Notes: generated by a model not told the origin, from the sequence alone. A stretch of 64,000 nt of DNA from Myxococcales bacterium (GCA_016794525.1 JAEUJY010000113.1:62001-126000), one strand, 5' to 3'. Positions 34,270-43,632 are shown, counted from the first letter of the stretch. Numbers and translations: made by a program.

Positions 34270-35657
34270 TCGCGAGCGTCGCCGTCCCCGAGCCTCCGCG
34301 TCCGCATGCGCTCGACGATTGCAGCCGGCGTGCCGAGCCCGCGTCGCCGGCCCGCACCGAGGCGATCCGCGGCGGCGCGGCGGCGCTGTCGGTGCAGCGC
34401 TTCACGCTGCGGGTCGAGGGCGGCCCGGATCACGGCCGCGCGGCGGTCACCCGCGGCACGTCGATCGTGATCGGCTCCGATCCTGGCGCCGGGCTGGCGC
34501 TGACCGACGGCGCGGTGTCGCGCTACCACTGCGAGCTGCGGGTCGGCGACGGCGCCGTCACGGTGCGCGATCTCGGCAGCCGCAACGGCACCACGGTCGA
34601 CGGCGTCGCCGTGATCGAGGCGGTCCTCCACCCAGGCGCGGTGCTCACCGTCGGGCGCACGCGGATCCGCTTCGAGCCCGACGGCGAGCGGGTGGCGGTG
34701 CCGCTGTCGACCGCCGCCGCCTTCGGGCGGATGGCCGGGCAGGCGCCGGCGATGCGCGCGGTGTTCGCGCTGCTCGAGCGCGCGGCGCCCACCGACGCGA
34801 CGATCTTGCTCCACGGCGAGACCGGCACCGGCAAGGAGGCGGCGGCCGAGTCGATCCACGCCGCCAGCCCGCGCCGCGACGGGCCGCTGATCGTCGTCGA
34901 CTGTGGCGCGGTGCCGCCGACGCTGCTGGAGGCCGAGCTGTTCGGGCACGCCAAGGGCGCGTTCACCGGCGCGGTCGGCGCGCGCGCCGGCGCGTTCGAG
35001 GCGGCGCGCGGCGGCACGGTGTTCCTCGACGAGATCGGCGAGCTCCCGCTCGAGCTACAGCCCAAGCTGCTGCGCGTGCTCGAGCGGCGCGAGGTCAAGC
35101 CGGTCGGCGCCGATCGCTACCACGCGGTCGACGTGCGCGTGCTCGCGGCCAGCCACCGCGACCTGCGCGCCGAGGTCAACGCCAAGCGCTTCCGCGCCGA
35201 CCTCTACTACCGCCTGGCCGTCGTCGAGGTGACGCTGCCGCCGCTGCACGAGCGCGTCGGCGACCTGCCGTTGATCGTGGCGCGCCTGCTGGCCGACGCG
35301 CCGGCGGCCGTGCGGGCCGAGCTGATGGCGCCCGCCTTCCTCGAGCACCTCGCGCGCCACCGCTGGCCGGGCAACGTCCGCGAGCTGCGCAACTACCTCG
35401 AGCGCTGCGCCGCGCTGGGCGTCGAGCTGGCGCCGCGCCCGGCCGACGCGCCCGACGCCCCGCCCGCCGCGGGCCACGGCATCGACGCCAGCGCGCCCTT
35501 GCGCGACGCCCGCGAGCGGTGGACCGCGTACTTCGAGCGCGCCTACCTCGACGATCTGCTGCGCCACCACGGCGACAACCTGACCCAGGCGGCGCGCGCC
35601 GCCGGCGTCGACCGCGCGCACCTGTACCGGCTCTTGTGGAAGCACGGCCTCAAGTGA
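34266..35657 (+). CDS. FHA-domain sigma-54-dependent transcriptional activator
   Basis: 463 residues. The FHA domain lies at about 45-140 (SIVIGSDPGAGLALTD, VSRYHCELRV, VRDLGSRNGTTVDG), the AAA+ sigma-54 interaction domain at about 155-385 (GETGTGKEAAAESIH Walker A, GAFTGAVGARAGAFE with the GAFTGA loop, GTVFLDEIGELPLELQPKLL, HRWPGNVRELRNYLERC), and a C-terminal Fis-type HTH at about 430-463 (NLTQAARAAGVDRAHLYRLLWKHGL). FHA activators are switched by Ser/Thr kinases in myxobacteria. The kinase gene next to it overlaps it. -24/-12 candidates stand before its own operon and before the lipoprotein gene at 35798. Confidence 0.95.
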   Translation: MIASVAVPEPPRPHALDDCSRRAEPASPARTEAIRGGAAALSVQRFTLRVEGGPDHGRAAVTRGTSIVIGSDPGAGLALTDGAVSRYHCELRVGDGAVTVRDLGSRNGTTVDGVAVIEAVLHPGAVLTVGRTRIRFEPDGERVAVPLSTAAAFGRMAGQAPAMRAVFALLERAAPTDATILLHGETGTGKEAAAESIHAASPRRDGPLIVVDCGAVPPTLLEAELFGHAKGAFTGAVGARAGAFEAARGGTVFLDEIGELPLELQPKLLRVLERREVKPVGADRYHAVDVRVLAASHRDLRAEVNAKRFRADLYYRLAVVEVTLPPLHERVGDLPLIVARLLADAPAAVRAELMAPAFLEHLARHRWPGNVRELRNYLERCAALGVELAPRPADAPDAPPAAGHGIDASAPLRDARERWTAYFERAYLDDLLRHHGDNLTQAARAAGVDRAHLYRLLWKHGLK

Positions 35658-35659
35658 TC

Positions 35660-35700
35660 GTGTCGCGCTAGCGGCGACGGTGTTGCGCGGGAGGCGACAC
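35660..35700. promoter_or_regulatory. Cluster of GTGT(C/T)GC sites, possible activator-binding region
   Basis: GTGTCGC at 35660-35666, GTGTTGC at 35680-35686 and the inverted copy GCGACAC at 35694-35700 lie 40-80 bases upstream of the -24/-12 element at 35741. The outer two form a perfect 7-base inverted repeat. This is the usual place for enhancer sites of a sigma-54 activator. The outer pair could instead fold as a weak terminator after the gene ending at 35657, but no T tract follows. Confidence 0.35.
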
Positions 35701-35740
35701 CCGGACGTCTCGCCGGCATCGCCAGGGCCGCCACGGCGTC

Positions 35741-35754
35741 GGCACGCCGCGTGC
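35741..35754 (+). promoter_or_regulatory. Sigma-54 (-24/-12) promoter candidate before the large lipoprotein pair
   Basis: GGCACGCCGCGTGC has GG (35741-35742) and GC (35753-35754) ten bases apart, with the complete GGCACG half of the consensus. The predicted start near 35766 lies 30 bases before the ATG at 35798, whose ribosome-binding site is AGAGGAGG. The gene just upstream encodes a sigma-54 activator. Confidence 0.6.
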
Positions 35755-35797
35755 GATGGGACCTCCGCACGCCCACCGGGCGTAGAGGAGGATCGTC

Positions 35798-38266
35798 ATG
35801 TTCAAGCTGCGCAGCGCCATCGCGTTGTCCCTGATCGTCACCCACGTCGCCGCTTGCGTCGAGACCGCCGACGTCGGCGGCGCCGGCCAGGCCATCACCG
35901 CCGCCATCGACACCGAGCCCGCGCCGGGCGGCGACGGCGAGCCGGCGGACCCGCCGCCGCCGGCGGATGCCGACGAGCTGCCGGCGGTGCCCGAGCCCAC
36001 GACGCTCGCCGCCGAGCCGGTGATGGCGCCGGCCGCCGCGGCCGCGGGCGATCAGAGCTGCTACGCGGTCCAGGTCCAGCACTTCACCTACCCCGACAAC
36101 CAGGAGAGCTCGCCGCGGTGCACGTGGTGGGAGTGGAACGCGCGCGACGGCTGGTCGCCGCGCGTCGTGCCGTACCCGATCCCCGCGTACAACGCGAACA
36201 CCCAGCTCGGCGGCATCGCCACCTGGTTCGTGTGGTCGGCCAAGGACGTCTGCACCGACACCCGGCCGGTCGCGCCGTACGGCAACCTCGGGCTGGCCCC
36301 GACGGAGAACCGCCTGATCGCGGCGATCGCCGCCGACCGCGCGTGTGGCTTCGCGCGGTACGTCAACACCGGCGCGGCGATCCGGACCGAAGGCCGCTAC
36401 GACAAGGACTTCTTGTGGCGCGGGCCGGGGACGCCGAACCGCGACTTCCGCTGCTGGAAGATCCCCGATCCGCCGCCGGCGGTGCCCGGCCAGCCGGCGC
36501 CCGCGCTGACCGCGGCCCAGCAGGCGTGCCAGCTGGTGCGCGGCGCCAACAACATCGATCCGCCCGGGCCGCCGGCGCCGCCCGCGCCCCCCGCGGGTCC
36601 GACGATCCTCAAGGCTGCCCCGGCGACCACCGACGAGACCGCGCCGAGCGGCGACGGCGGGGACGGCGGTGACGGCGGCGACGGCGCCGGCGGCGACGAG
36701 CCGATCGCCGCGCCGACCGATGACGAACCTCCAGGCGACGCGCCGCCCGGAGACGAGGCCCCGGCGCCCACGCCGGTGACCGCCGTCGAGATCGACACGC
36801 GCATCCCGGTCGACGCCGGCTACACCGTCGAGTACATCACCGACCGCGTCGCGCCGGGCGGCCTCGCCGAGATCGTCCCGGGCGCCACCGGCGAGCTGTT
36901 CGGCGCCGAGGTCGTCGCTGCGTTCGGCGGGGCCTACGCGATCGTCCGCACCCGCGACGCCACCGGCGCGATCGTCGTCGACGCGGCCGGCGTGTCGGGC
37001 ATCGACGAGCTCGCCGGCGTCGACACCTGGGGCCCGATCGTCGAGACCGAGGCGGCCGCGATCAACGCGACCGATCCGCCGTCGGCGAGCGGCTCGAGCG
37101 GCTCGAGCGGCGGCTGGCTGGGCGCGTACCGCGGCGCCGCCGGTGATCCCAACGATCCGTTCTTCGGCGTCAACGGCACGCCCCACCCGGGCGGCAGCGA
37201 TCCGGTCCGCGGCGGCACGCCGTCGACCGCGCACAGCGGCGGCACCCACGCGACCAGCACCAGCCAGCACACCACGCCGGGCGCGCGGCCGACCTCGTAC
37301 ACCGGCTCGACCCCGGTGCCGGGCGGCCAGCCGACCGCGCACGCGACGTACCGCCCGCCGAGCGCGACGCCGTGGACCCGCACCCGCCCGACCGGCCAGG
37401 TCGCGACCGACATCGTCCAGCACCTGCAGGCCGAGCACAGCCGCGCCGCCGCCCAGATGCGCGGCGGGCAGGACGTCGTGACCCGCGAGCGGACCGCGCT
37501 GCGCAACGCCAACGATCGCGTGACCACCGCCGCGGCCGCGGTCACCACCGCGCGCACCGCCTTCGAGGCCGATCCGACCAACCAGGCCAAGGCCCAGGAC
37601 GTCGTGCGCGCGACGCTCGACCACGCCAACCAGGTCGGCCAGCGGCAGGTCCGCGAGGCCGCCGTCCAGGCCGCCGAGGCCGCGCAGATCGACGCCGTGC
37701 GCAACGAGCACCTGGCCCGGGTCACCCACCAGCTCGAGCAGAAGATGCAGGAGCTCGAGGTCGCCGAGGCCGGCGGGCAGGTCAACCAGAACCTGCGCAC
37801 CCAGGCCCGCGACCTGGCCGCCGAGCGCGACCTCGTCGAGGCGCTCGCGTCGGGCCAGACCGGCCCCGGCCTGGTGACCCGCCTCGGCACGCTGGCTGGC
37901 CGGCTCGCGGCCGAGTCGCCGGTCAACGCGGCGCTGCCGCAGCCGGTGCGCGATCGGATCGCCAACCACCGGCAGTGGAAGGTGCACCACCTGACGTCGA
38001 TCCCGGTCGTCGTGCTCGCCGCGATCCCCGTCATCATCACCGGCGGCATGGCCGCGGCGGCCGGCGTGTTCGCGCTGGTCGCGTTCCACGGCTGGCGCGC
38101 GGTCTACCACCACGTCAGCGCCGAGGCGCTCAACCGCGGCGCCGCGCCGAGCGCGCTGCCCGATCCGAGCGGCGGCCTGCCGCCCGGCGGCGCGACGCCC
38201 GGCGGCACCACGCCCGGCGGCACCACGCCTGGTGGGACGCCCCCGCTGCCCGGCGGTGCGCCGTGA
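35798..38266 (+). CDS. Large lipoprotein with coiled coil and C-terminal hydrophobic hairpin, unknown
   Basis: 822 residues. Lipoprotein signal ALSLIVTHVAACVE, then a Pro/Asp-rich tether. A globular part (about 85-240; CYAVQVQHFTYPDNQE, CTWWEWNARDGW, NRLIAAIAADRACGFARYV) and a Gly/Asp-rich spacer (GDGGDGGDGGDGAGGDE) follow, then a second domain (about 325-415; VDAGYTVEYITDRVAPGGLAEI). After that come a Gly/Ser/Thr linker, an Ala-rich coiled coil (about 535-700) and two hydrophobic stretches at about 731-765 (SIPVVVLAAIPVIITGG, AGVFALVAFHGW). The tail is TPGG repeats. No known family. Probably activated by the FHA protein through the promoter at 35741. The order of parts recalls exported proteins that insert into membranes, but there is no direct evidence of toxicity. 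Confidence 0.75.
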   Translation: MFKLRSAIALSLIVTHVAACVETADVGGAGQAITAAIDTEPAPGGDGEPADPPPPADADELPAVPEPTTLAAEPVMAPAAAAAGDQSCYAVQVQHFTYPDNQESSPRCTWWEWNARDGWSPRVVPYPIPAYNANTQLGGIATWFVWSAKDVCTDTRPVAPYGNLGLAPTENRLIAAIAADRACGFARYVNTGAAIRTEGRYDKDFLWRGPGTPNRDFRCWKIPDPPPAVPGQPAPALTAAQQACQLVRGANNIDPPGPPAPPAPPAGPTILKAAPATTDETAPSGDGGDGGDGGDGAGGDEPIAAPTDDEPPGDAPPGDEAPAPTPVTAVEIDTRIPVDAGYTVEYITDRVAPGGLAEIVPGATGELFGAEVVAAFGGAYAIVRTRDATGAIVVDAAGVSGIDELAGVDTWGPIVETEAAAINATDPPSASGSSGSSGGWLGAYRGAAGDPNDPFFGVNGTPHPGGSDPVRGGTPSTAHSGGTHATSTSQHTTPGARPTSYTGSTPVPGGQPTAHATYRPPSATPWTRTRPTGQVATDIVQHLQAEHSRAAAQMRGGQDVVTRERTALRNANDRVTTAAAAVTTARTAFEADPTNQAKAQDVVRATLDHANQVGQRQVREAAVQAAEAAQIDAVRNEHLARVTHQLEQKMQELEVAEAGGQVNQNLRTQARDLAAERDLVEALASGQTGPGLVTRLGTLAGRLAAESPVNAALPQPVRDRIANHRQWKVHHLTSIPVVVLAAIPVIITGGMAAAAGVFALVAFHGWRAVYHHVSAEALNRGAAPSALPDPSGGLPPGGATPGGTTPGGTTPGGTPPLPGGAP

Positions 38267-38298
38267 TCCCCTCCACCCGTCGACCCAGGAGCTCCCTG

Positions 38299-40899
38299 AT
38301 GTCCACCACCCGCTCGCTGCTCACGATCGCCGCGCTGGCGCCGCTGGCGCTGGCGACCGGCTGCGCCGACCCCGACGGCGCGCGCACCCTCGACGCCGCG
38401 ACCGATCGCGCCCACGCTGGCGGCGACGTCGCGCCGCCCAGCACCGCCACCCACCGCGAGGCGCCCGGGGCGCCGGCCCCGGCGCAGTGCGACGCCGTCG
38501 GGCGCACCGTCAACGTGCCGCTGCGGATCTCGTCCGGCCGCGGCCACGTCGGCGGCACCAACCGCGCGGTCTATCGCCACCTGCTCGGCGGCGGCTGGTC
38601 GCTGGCCGAGAACGTCCACCGCACCACCGCCGCGACCTGCAACGCCGACGACATGCGCACCCACGCCGCCGAGGTCAGCGTGCCGGTGACGATCAAGTGC
38701 GTGCCGTACCAACCCCAGGCCGGCGGTCCGCCCGACACCACCAAGCCGTGCCAGCCCGAGGTCACGTTCGGCGATCCCGCCTTCGGCGCCGGCGGCCCGA
38801 CGAACTTCAAGCAGTCGGACTTCACCGGCACGTACTTCCTCGGCATGCGCCGCACGCGCATCACCGACGGCCTCGGCCACGGCGGCTACGAGGACATCCC
38901 CGACTACATCAGCCGCACCTCGAGCTGCTTCTACCACGAGGGCTCGACCTACACCGGCGCGCACTGGTGCATGACCAAGGCCGAGTCGGTGCGCAGCGTC
39001 GCGCCGTTCGGTCCGCTCGACATCGATCGCGGCACCCGCCACTTCACCGTCGGGCTCGGCGCGGTGTTCGTGCACGCGCTGCACAACCCCAGCCAGTGGA
39101 ACGTCATCTTCGGCGGCGGCTGGAGCGGCGTCAGCTACGGCCCGGTCAGCGTCGGCGCGCAGTGGAACGTGACGCCGCCCGAGCGCGACGAGTCGTCGGG
39201 CTGGAACGGCTGGAACTACACCGTCCAGTGCGGCGTCGACGGCAAGCCGTACCTGGTCGACCGCGCCACCGTCAACGCCACCAGCAACGCCACCAACCTC
39301 AGCTTCGCCGGCACCGCCGCGCAGGCCGCGATCGAGCGCCGCTGCGACGACGTCGTCGCGCGCGTCGATCGGTTGATCGCCGACTTCGCCGGCCACGCCG
39401 ACCTGCTGGCCGACCTGCTGCTCCTGCGCAACCGCGCGCGCACCCGCGACATCGACTGCGCGGCCGCCAACGATCAGGTCTCGGCGCTGGTCCGCAACAA
39501 GGACATGCGCGCACGGATCGCGACCTTGCGCGCGCGGTACACGCTCGAGCCGAACACCGCGGGCGTGCTGGCCGCGCTGGCCGCGTTCGACGCCTGGTTG
39601 CGCAGCCCCGAGGGCCGGCTGGCGCCCGAGCCCACGTTCGGCACGATGTGGCGCGCGGTCGAGACCGCGATCGCCAACCTCGACCTGATCACCACGATGA
39701 TCGGGCTGCAGGCGCTGTACGAGGCGGGCGAGCTGCCGGCGTTCGACGCCGCGGTCGCGGACCTGCTGGCCTACCTGCGCGGCCCGGGGCCGATCGATCA
39801 GGCCCAGGTGACGGCGAAGTACCGCGCCGTCCAGGACCGCCTCGCCGAGCTGCTGCGCAACCGGCTGTGCCGGACCCGCGCCGTGGCCGCGCTCGACGGC
39901 GATCAGCGCCGCATGCTCGAGAACGTCGAGAACCGCGAGCCGTACGCGGCGCGGATCCGCGAGCTGATCACCGCCGCCCGGACCGCGCTCGGCGTCCGCA
40001 CGCTGACCTGCGCGCAGGTGACGACCGCGACCGAGGCGCTGCAGCAGGCGCTGCAGCGGGTCTTCGTCCACATGCGCGGCGAGAAGCTGGTGGCCGCGGT
40101 CAAGCTGCTCAACGGCCCCGGCTGCCAGGTCACCGGCCGCGCCGCGTTCGGCCGCGCGTGCGACGCGCTGATCACCCGGCTGCGGGGGTTCGAGTTCGCC
40201 GACCGCGCGGCGATCGACGCCGCCTACGACGCGTTGATGGTGACCAAGCGGCAGCTGTGCGAGCCGGCGGCGCCGCCGCTCGAGCAGCAGCTGCCGCCGG
40301 TGCAGGTGCCGGTGCCGACGCTGCCCGACCTCGAGCCGCTCGAGCCGCTCGAGGGCGACGCGCCGGCGTCGCTCGACGAGCTCGACGACGCGCGCGCCGA
40401 GGACCTGCAGGCGGCGCTCGAGGCCGAGGTCGCGTCGCTCGACGACGCCACCCTCGACGCGCTGATCGCGGTCGACGATCTCGGCGACGTCGATCCGGCC
40501 GACGTCGTGCTCGCCGCGGCGCTGGCCGCCGACGATCCGACCTGGCAGGACGTCGACGCGCCGTGGTTCGGCGCCGCGTGGCTGGTGGCGCAGGCCGGCG
40601 CCGAGGTGACCGGCGCGGCGATCCTCGGGGACGAGGCCGCGGACGTCGGCGCGCTCGGCGACGTGCCCGGCGAGGTGTGCGACCTGCACCACGAGGAGCC
40701 GTCGTGGCCGACCGACGACGCCTGCACCGGCTGCCTGACCTGCAGCGACAGCGGGTGCGTGCTCGGCGCCGGCGAGCCCGCGACGTGCGCCGCCGAGCCG
40801 CCCCCGGGCGACGCGCCGGCGGCCAGCGAGCCGCCGCCGAGCGACGCGCCGCCGCCGAGCGACGCGCCGGTGTCGGTCGACGAGCCCGCACCCTGGTGA
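38299..40899 (+). CDS. Large lipoprotein of unknown function, partner of the preceding gene
   Basis: 866 residues from the ATG at 38299 with AGGAG upstream. Longer frames extend into the previous gene and are false. Lipoprotein signal LLTIAALAPLALATGCADP. Residues about 55-330 form an aromatic, Gly-rich beta-type domain (RNVNVPL-like VGRTVNVPLRISSG, TYFLGMRRTRI, FTVGLGAVFVHALHNP, WNVIFGGGWSGVSYGPVSVGAQWNV). A helical, Cys-poor domain follows (about 340-650), then an acidic Leu/Glu-rich part and a Cys cluster (CTGCLTCSDSGCVLG) before a PPSDAP tail. No family recognised. It starts 32 bases after the preceding gene, so both should be one sigma-54-dependent transcript. Confidence 0.75.
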   Translation: MSTTRSLLTIAALAPLALATGCADPDGARTLDAATDRAHAGGDVAPPSTATHREAPGAPAPAQCDAVGRTVNVPLRISSGRGHVGGTNRAVYRHLLGGGWSLAENVHRTTAATCNADDMRTHAAEVSVPVTIKCVPYQPQAGGPPDTTKPCQPEVTFGDPAFGAGGPTNFKQSDFTGTYFLGMRRTRITDGLGHGGYEDIPDYISRTSSCFYHEGSTYTGAHWCMTKAESVRSVAPFGPLDIDRGTRHFTVGLGAVFVHALHNPSQWNVIFGGGWSGVSYGPVSVGAQWNVTPPERDESSGWNGWNYTVQCGVDGKPYLVDRATVNATSNATNLSFAGTAAQAAIERRCDDVVARVDRLIADFAGHADLLADLLLLRNRARTRDIDCAAANDQVSALVRNKDMRARIATLRARYTLEPNTAGVLAALAAFDAWLRSPEGRLAPEPTFGTMWRAVETAIANLDLITTMIGLQALYEAGELPAFDAAVADLLAYLRGPGPIDQAQVTAKYRAVQDRLAELLRNRLCRTRAVAALDGDQRRMLENVENREPYAARIRELITAARTALGVRTLTCAQVTTATEALQQALQRVFVHMRGEKLVAAVKLLNGPGCQVTGRAAFGRACDALITRLRGFEFADRAAIDAAYDALMVTKRQLCEPAAPPLEQQLPPVQVPVPTLPDLEPLEPLEGDAPASLDELDDARAEDLQAALEAEVASLDDATLDALIAVDDLGDVDPADVVLAAALAADDPTWQDVDAPWFGAAWLVAQAGAEVTGAAILGDEAADVGALGDVPGEVCDLHHEEPSWPTDDACTGCLTCSDSGCVLGAGEPATCAAEPPPGDAPAASEPPPSDAPPPSDAPVSVDEPAPW

Positions 40900-40920
40900 C
40901 GCGCGCGGGTGCGGCGCGGC

Positions 40921-41787
40921 TCAGCCGCTGGTGGCGATCGAGCGCGACGCGTCCTCGATCGCCGCCGCCATCGCCAGCGCGCTGGCGAACCGGTGGTCGG
41001 GCTCCTTGGCGAGCGACTGCATCACCAGCCGGGCCACCGGCTCGGGCGGCGCGGTCGCCGCCACCAGGTCGAGCGGCGGCGGGTCGTCGTGCAGGTGGGC
41101 GCTGATCAGCTCGAAGTCGTCGGCGCCGATGAACGGCGCGCGCCCGGCGATCAGCTCGTAGAGGATGATCCCGATCGCGTACAGGTCGCTGCGCGGGTCG
41201 GCCGGCTTGCCCTTGAGCCGCTCGGGGGCCAGGTAGGTCAGCGAGCCGACGACGTGGCCGCGGGCCGTCAGCTTCTGGCCACCCTCGAGCGCGGCGAAGC
41301 CGAAGTCGATCACGATGACGCGCTCGACCGGTCCCGGCGATGGCTCGAGCATCAGGTTGGCCGGCTTGAGGTCGCGGTGCAGGACGCCCTGGGCGTGGAC
41401 CGCGGCCAGCCCCTGCAGCGCCTGCCACGCGTACGACAGCGCCCGCGCCGGGGCCACCGAGCCCTGCTGCTTGAGCACGGCGCGCAGCGAGTGGCCGCGC
41501 AGCAGCTCGACGACCAGGTACGGCTCGGCGGCGTCGGTCACCCCCGAGCCGTACAGCGCCGCGACGTTGCGGTGCTGGATCTTGCCCTGCACCTCGGCCT
41601 CGCGCTGGAACCGCGCCACCGCCTCGTGGTCGCGGGCCAGCTGATCGCGGAGGATCTTCACCGCCACCGTCACCCCCGCCTCGTCGTCGCGGGCGCGGTA
41701 GACGTCGGCCATCGCGCCCCGCCCGATCAACTTCTCCAGCCGGTAGCGGCCGTCGATCACGAGCCCGGAGCGATCGGCTATCGCCAT
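40921..41787 (-). CDS. Ser/Thr protein kinase, kinase domain only
   Basis: 288 residues. Motifs: KLIGRGAMADVYRARD, VAVKILRD, VLHRDLKPANLML, VIDFGFAAL, GSLTYLAPERL, RSDLYAIGIILYELIAG. All catalytic residues are present and there is no membrane segment. It is convergent with the lipoprotein gene ending at 40899, 21 bases away, and is the third kinase within 12 kb. Whether it belongs to the same pathway cannot be read from the sequence. Confidence 0.93.
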   Translation of the reverse strand: MAIADRSGLVIDGRYRLEKLIGRGAMADVYRARDDEAGVTVAVKILRDQLARDHEAVARFQREAEVQGKIQHRNVAALYGSGVTDAAEPYLVVELLRGHSLRAVLKQQGSVAPARALSYAWQALQGLAAVHAQGVLHRDLKPANLMLEPSPGPVERVIVIDFGFAALEGGQKLTARGHVVGSLTYLAPERLKGKPADPRSDLYAIGIILYELIAGRAPFIGADDFELISAHLHDDPPPLDLVAATAPPEPVARLVMQSLAKEPDHRFASALAMAAAIEDASRSIATSG

Positions 41788-41853
41788 CGCTCCGAGGCTA
41801 CCACGGCCTGCGGCCGCACCGGGCGGCCCCCGGGCAGCCGCGCCGGCGCTCGC

Positions 41854-43632
41854 CTACTGCACGACGACCGGCATCGGCGGCACGAGGATCAGCACCTCGC
41901 GAGCGTCGAGCGGCGTGCACCCGCCGGCCAGCACCTGGATCGTCGCGCGGAAGATCTGCGCGTCGTTGGTCTCGGGCACGAAGTCGTTGAACGCCTGCAC
42001 GTTGAACGACACCTGGGTGCCCGGCGTGACGCCGTGGAACGCGGTGGCGTCGAAGGTCGGGTTGGGCAGGTTGGGCGGCGGCGGCGGCAGCATGAAGCCG
42101 GTCGGCGTGACCGCGCGGATGAAGTCCGCCGTGGTGTGCGGCGTCGGCAGCGGGTTGCCGTTGACGTCGGCGGTGCCGCCCATGCGCGCGCTCTCGACGT
42201 CGAAGGTGGCGAAGCGGGTCAACATGCGGATGCCGGTGACGACGCCGGCGCCGAGGCCGGTGCCGTTAGACGCGGTCTGGAACACCATCGGGCAGAGCCC
42301 CTGGGCGTTGGGGGCGCGCCCCGCGCCGTTGATGCCGGTGCAGCACTGGGTGGCGGCACAGCCCGCCGGGCGGGTGCCGATGTCCCAGGCCGCCGGAGGC
42401 ACCAGCGCGCCGGTCGCGGTCGCGAAGTCCTCCAGGTCGCCCTGGCCGTTGCAGGTTCCGAAGCTGGGGAGCACCGAGACCCCGACCACGCGTCCGCAGA
42501 TGTTCTCGATCGCCGCCTTGGTGGCGATGCGCGAGTGCGCGGCCGCGCCGACCGCGCCCGTGTAGTTCACGCTCTCGCTGCCGCAGACCGTGTTCTCGCC
42601 GGGCGCATGCGACATCGCGTCGGTGATGTTCACGATCACCGGCATCGACGTGGCGCGGAACGCGACGCCGCCGACGCCGGTGTGGTTCGCGGGCACGTTC
42701 GTGAGGCCGGGACCGGTCAAGCCGTCGCCGGTCGCGACCTGGTACATGCCTTCGATACCTGACTCCGGCGTGTCCATCCCGCATCCGATCGGGCCCGCTG
42801 TGCCATTGCTGAGGCGACTGACGCCGGTCTGGGCGGCGGCGACACTCGCGGTGATCGTCTGGAAAAGGTGAAACGGCTGGTCAGGCGTCGACAGGCCGCC
42901 GCGCCCGCAGTCGCTGCCGTGCAGCGCGCCGTAGGTGCCGTCAGGGAAGTCCTCGAACGCGCCGACACCGAACTGACTGTCGGCGACCTCGGCCTGGACC
43001 TGGGGGATGATCGTCGCCGACAGCGATGACTGCAGGTTCGAGATCGCGCCGTACATCGAGCCGGTCGTGTCCATCAGAAAGAACACGTCGAGCTTGGGGA
43101 TGTCGGTCGCGAAGTCGAGCGGCCGCATCGCGGCGCCGGTCGGATCGTTGTAGGGCAGGATGAAGAAGAAGTCCTGGGTCGGGCCGCTGCGGCGGTACGC
43201 GACCACGGTGATCTGCGCCTCGCCGACGACCGTGCCCAGCGTCGCCGTGATGCGCGACACCTCGGCCGTGGCGCTGGCGAAGGCCGGGATGTTGAGCGTC
43301 GCGCCGGTCATCGTGCCGACGGCGGGGTTGGCGACCGCCCAGGTGACCTGCGCGCTGAGATCTTCGGGCACGCCGTCGAGGTACTCGCCGGTCGCGACGA
43401 AGGCCTGCGTCCCGGTGACGTTGACGTCCATCTCGATCAGCGGGTTCGTCGGCGTGACCATGATGCCGACCAGCGTGTGCGGCAACGGCGCGTCGGGGCC
43501 GCCGGTGTTGCCGTCACCCGTGGCATCCCCATTCCCCGCATCCTGGTTGGTGTTGCTGCTGGGGCCGCACGCGGCGACCGCCAGCAACGCAAATAGCGCG
43601 ACGCACGCGCCGCGAGACGCAAGCTCCCTCAT
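41854..43632 (-). CDS. VWA-domain lipoprotein
   Basis: 592 residues. Lipoprotein signal ALFALLAVAACGPS, then an Asn/Asp/Gly tether ending PDAPLP. A bacterial Ig-like domain (about 55-155; VTPTNPLIEMDVNVTGTQAFVATGEY) precedes a von Willebrand factor A domain whose MIDAS begins VFFLMDTTGSM near residue 185. Cys pairs (CGRG, CGMD, CTGINGAG preceded by CC) suggest disulfides. VWA lipoproteins with this layout are frequent in myxobacteria and may bind surface ligands in a metal-dependent way. Monocistronic; no partner is visible. Confidence 0.85.
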   Translation of the reverse strand: MRELASRGACVALFALLAVAACGPSSNTNQDAGNGDATGDGNTGGPDAPLPHTLVGIMVTPTNPLIEMDVNVTGTQAFVATGEYLDGVPEDLSAQVTWAVANPAVGTMTGATLNIPAFASATAEVSRITATLGTVVGEAQITVVAYRRSGPTQDFFFILPYNDPTGAAMRPLDFATDIPKLDVFFLMDTTGSMYGAISNLQSSLSATIIPQVQAEVADSQFGVGAFEDFPDGTYGALHGSDCGRGGLSTPDQPFHLFQTITASVAAAQTGVSRLSNGTAGPIGCGMDTPESGIEGMYQVATGDGLTGPGLTNVPANHTGVGGVAFRATSMPVIVNITDAMSHAPGENTVCGSESVNYTGAVGAAAHSRIATKAAIENICGRVVGVSVLPSFGTCNGQGDLEDFATATGALVPPAAWDIGTRPAGCAATQCCTGINGAGRAPNAQGLCPMVFQTASNGTGLGAGVVTGIRMLTRFATFDVESARMGGTADVNGNPLPTPHTTADFIRAVTPTGFMLPPPPPNLPNPTFDATAFHGVTPGTQVSFNVQAFNDFVPETNDAQIFRATIQVLAGGCTPLDAREVLILVPPMPVVVQ

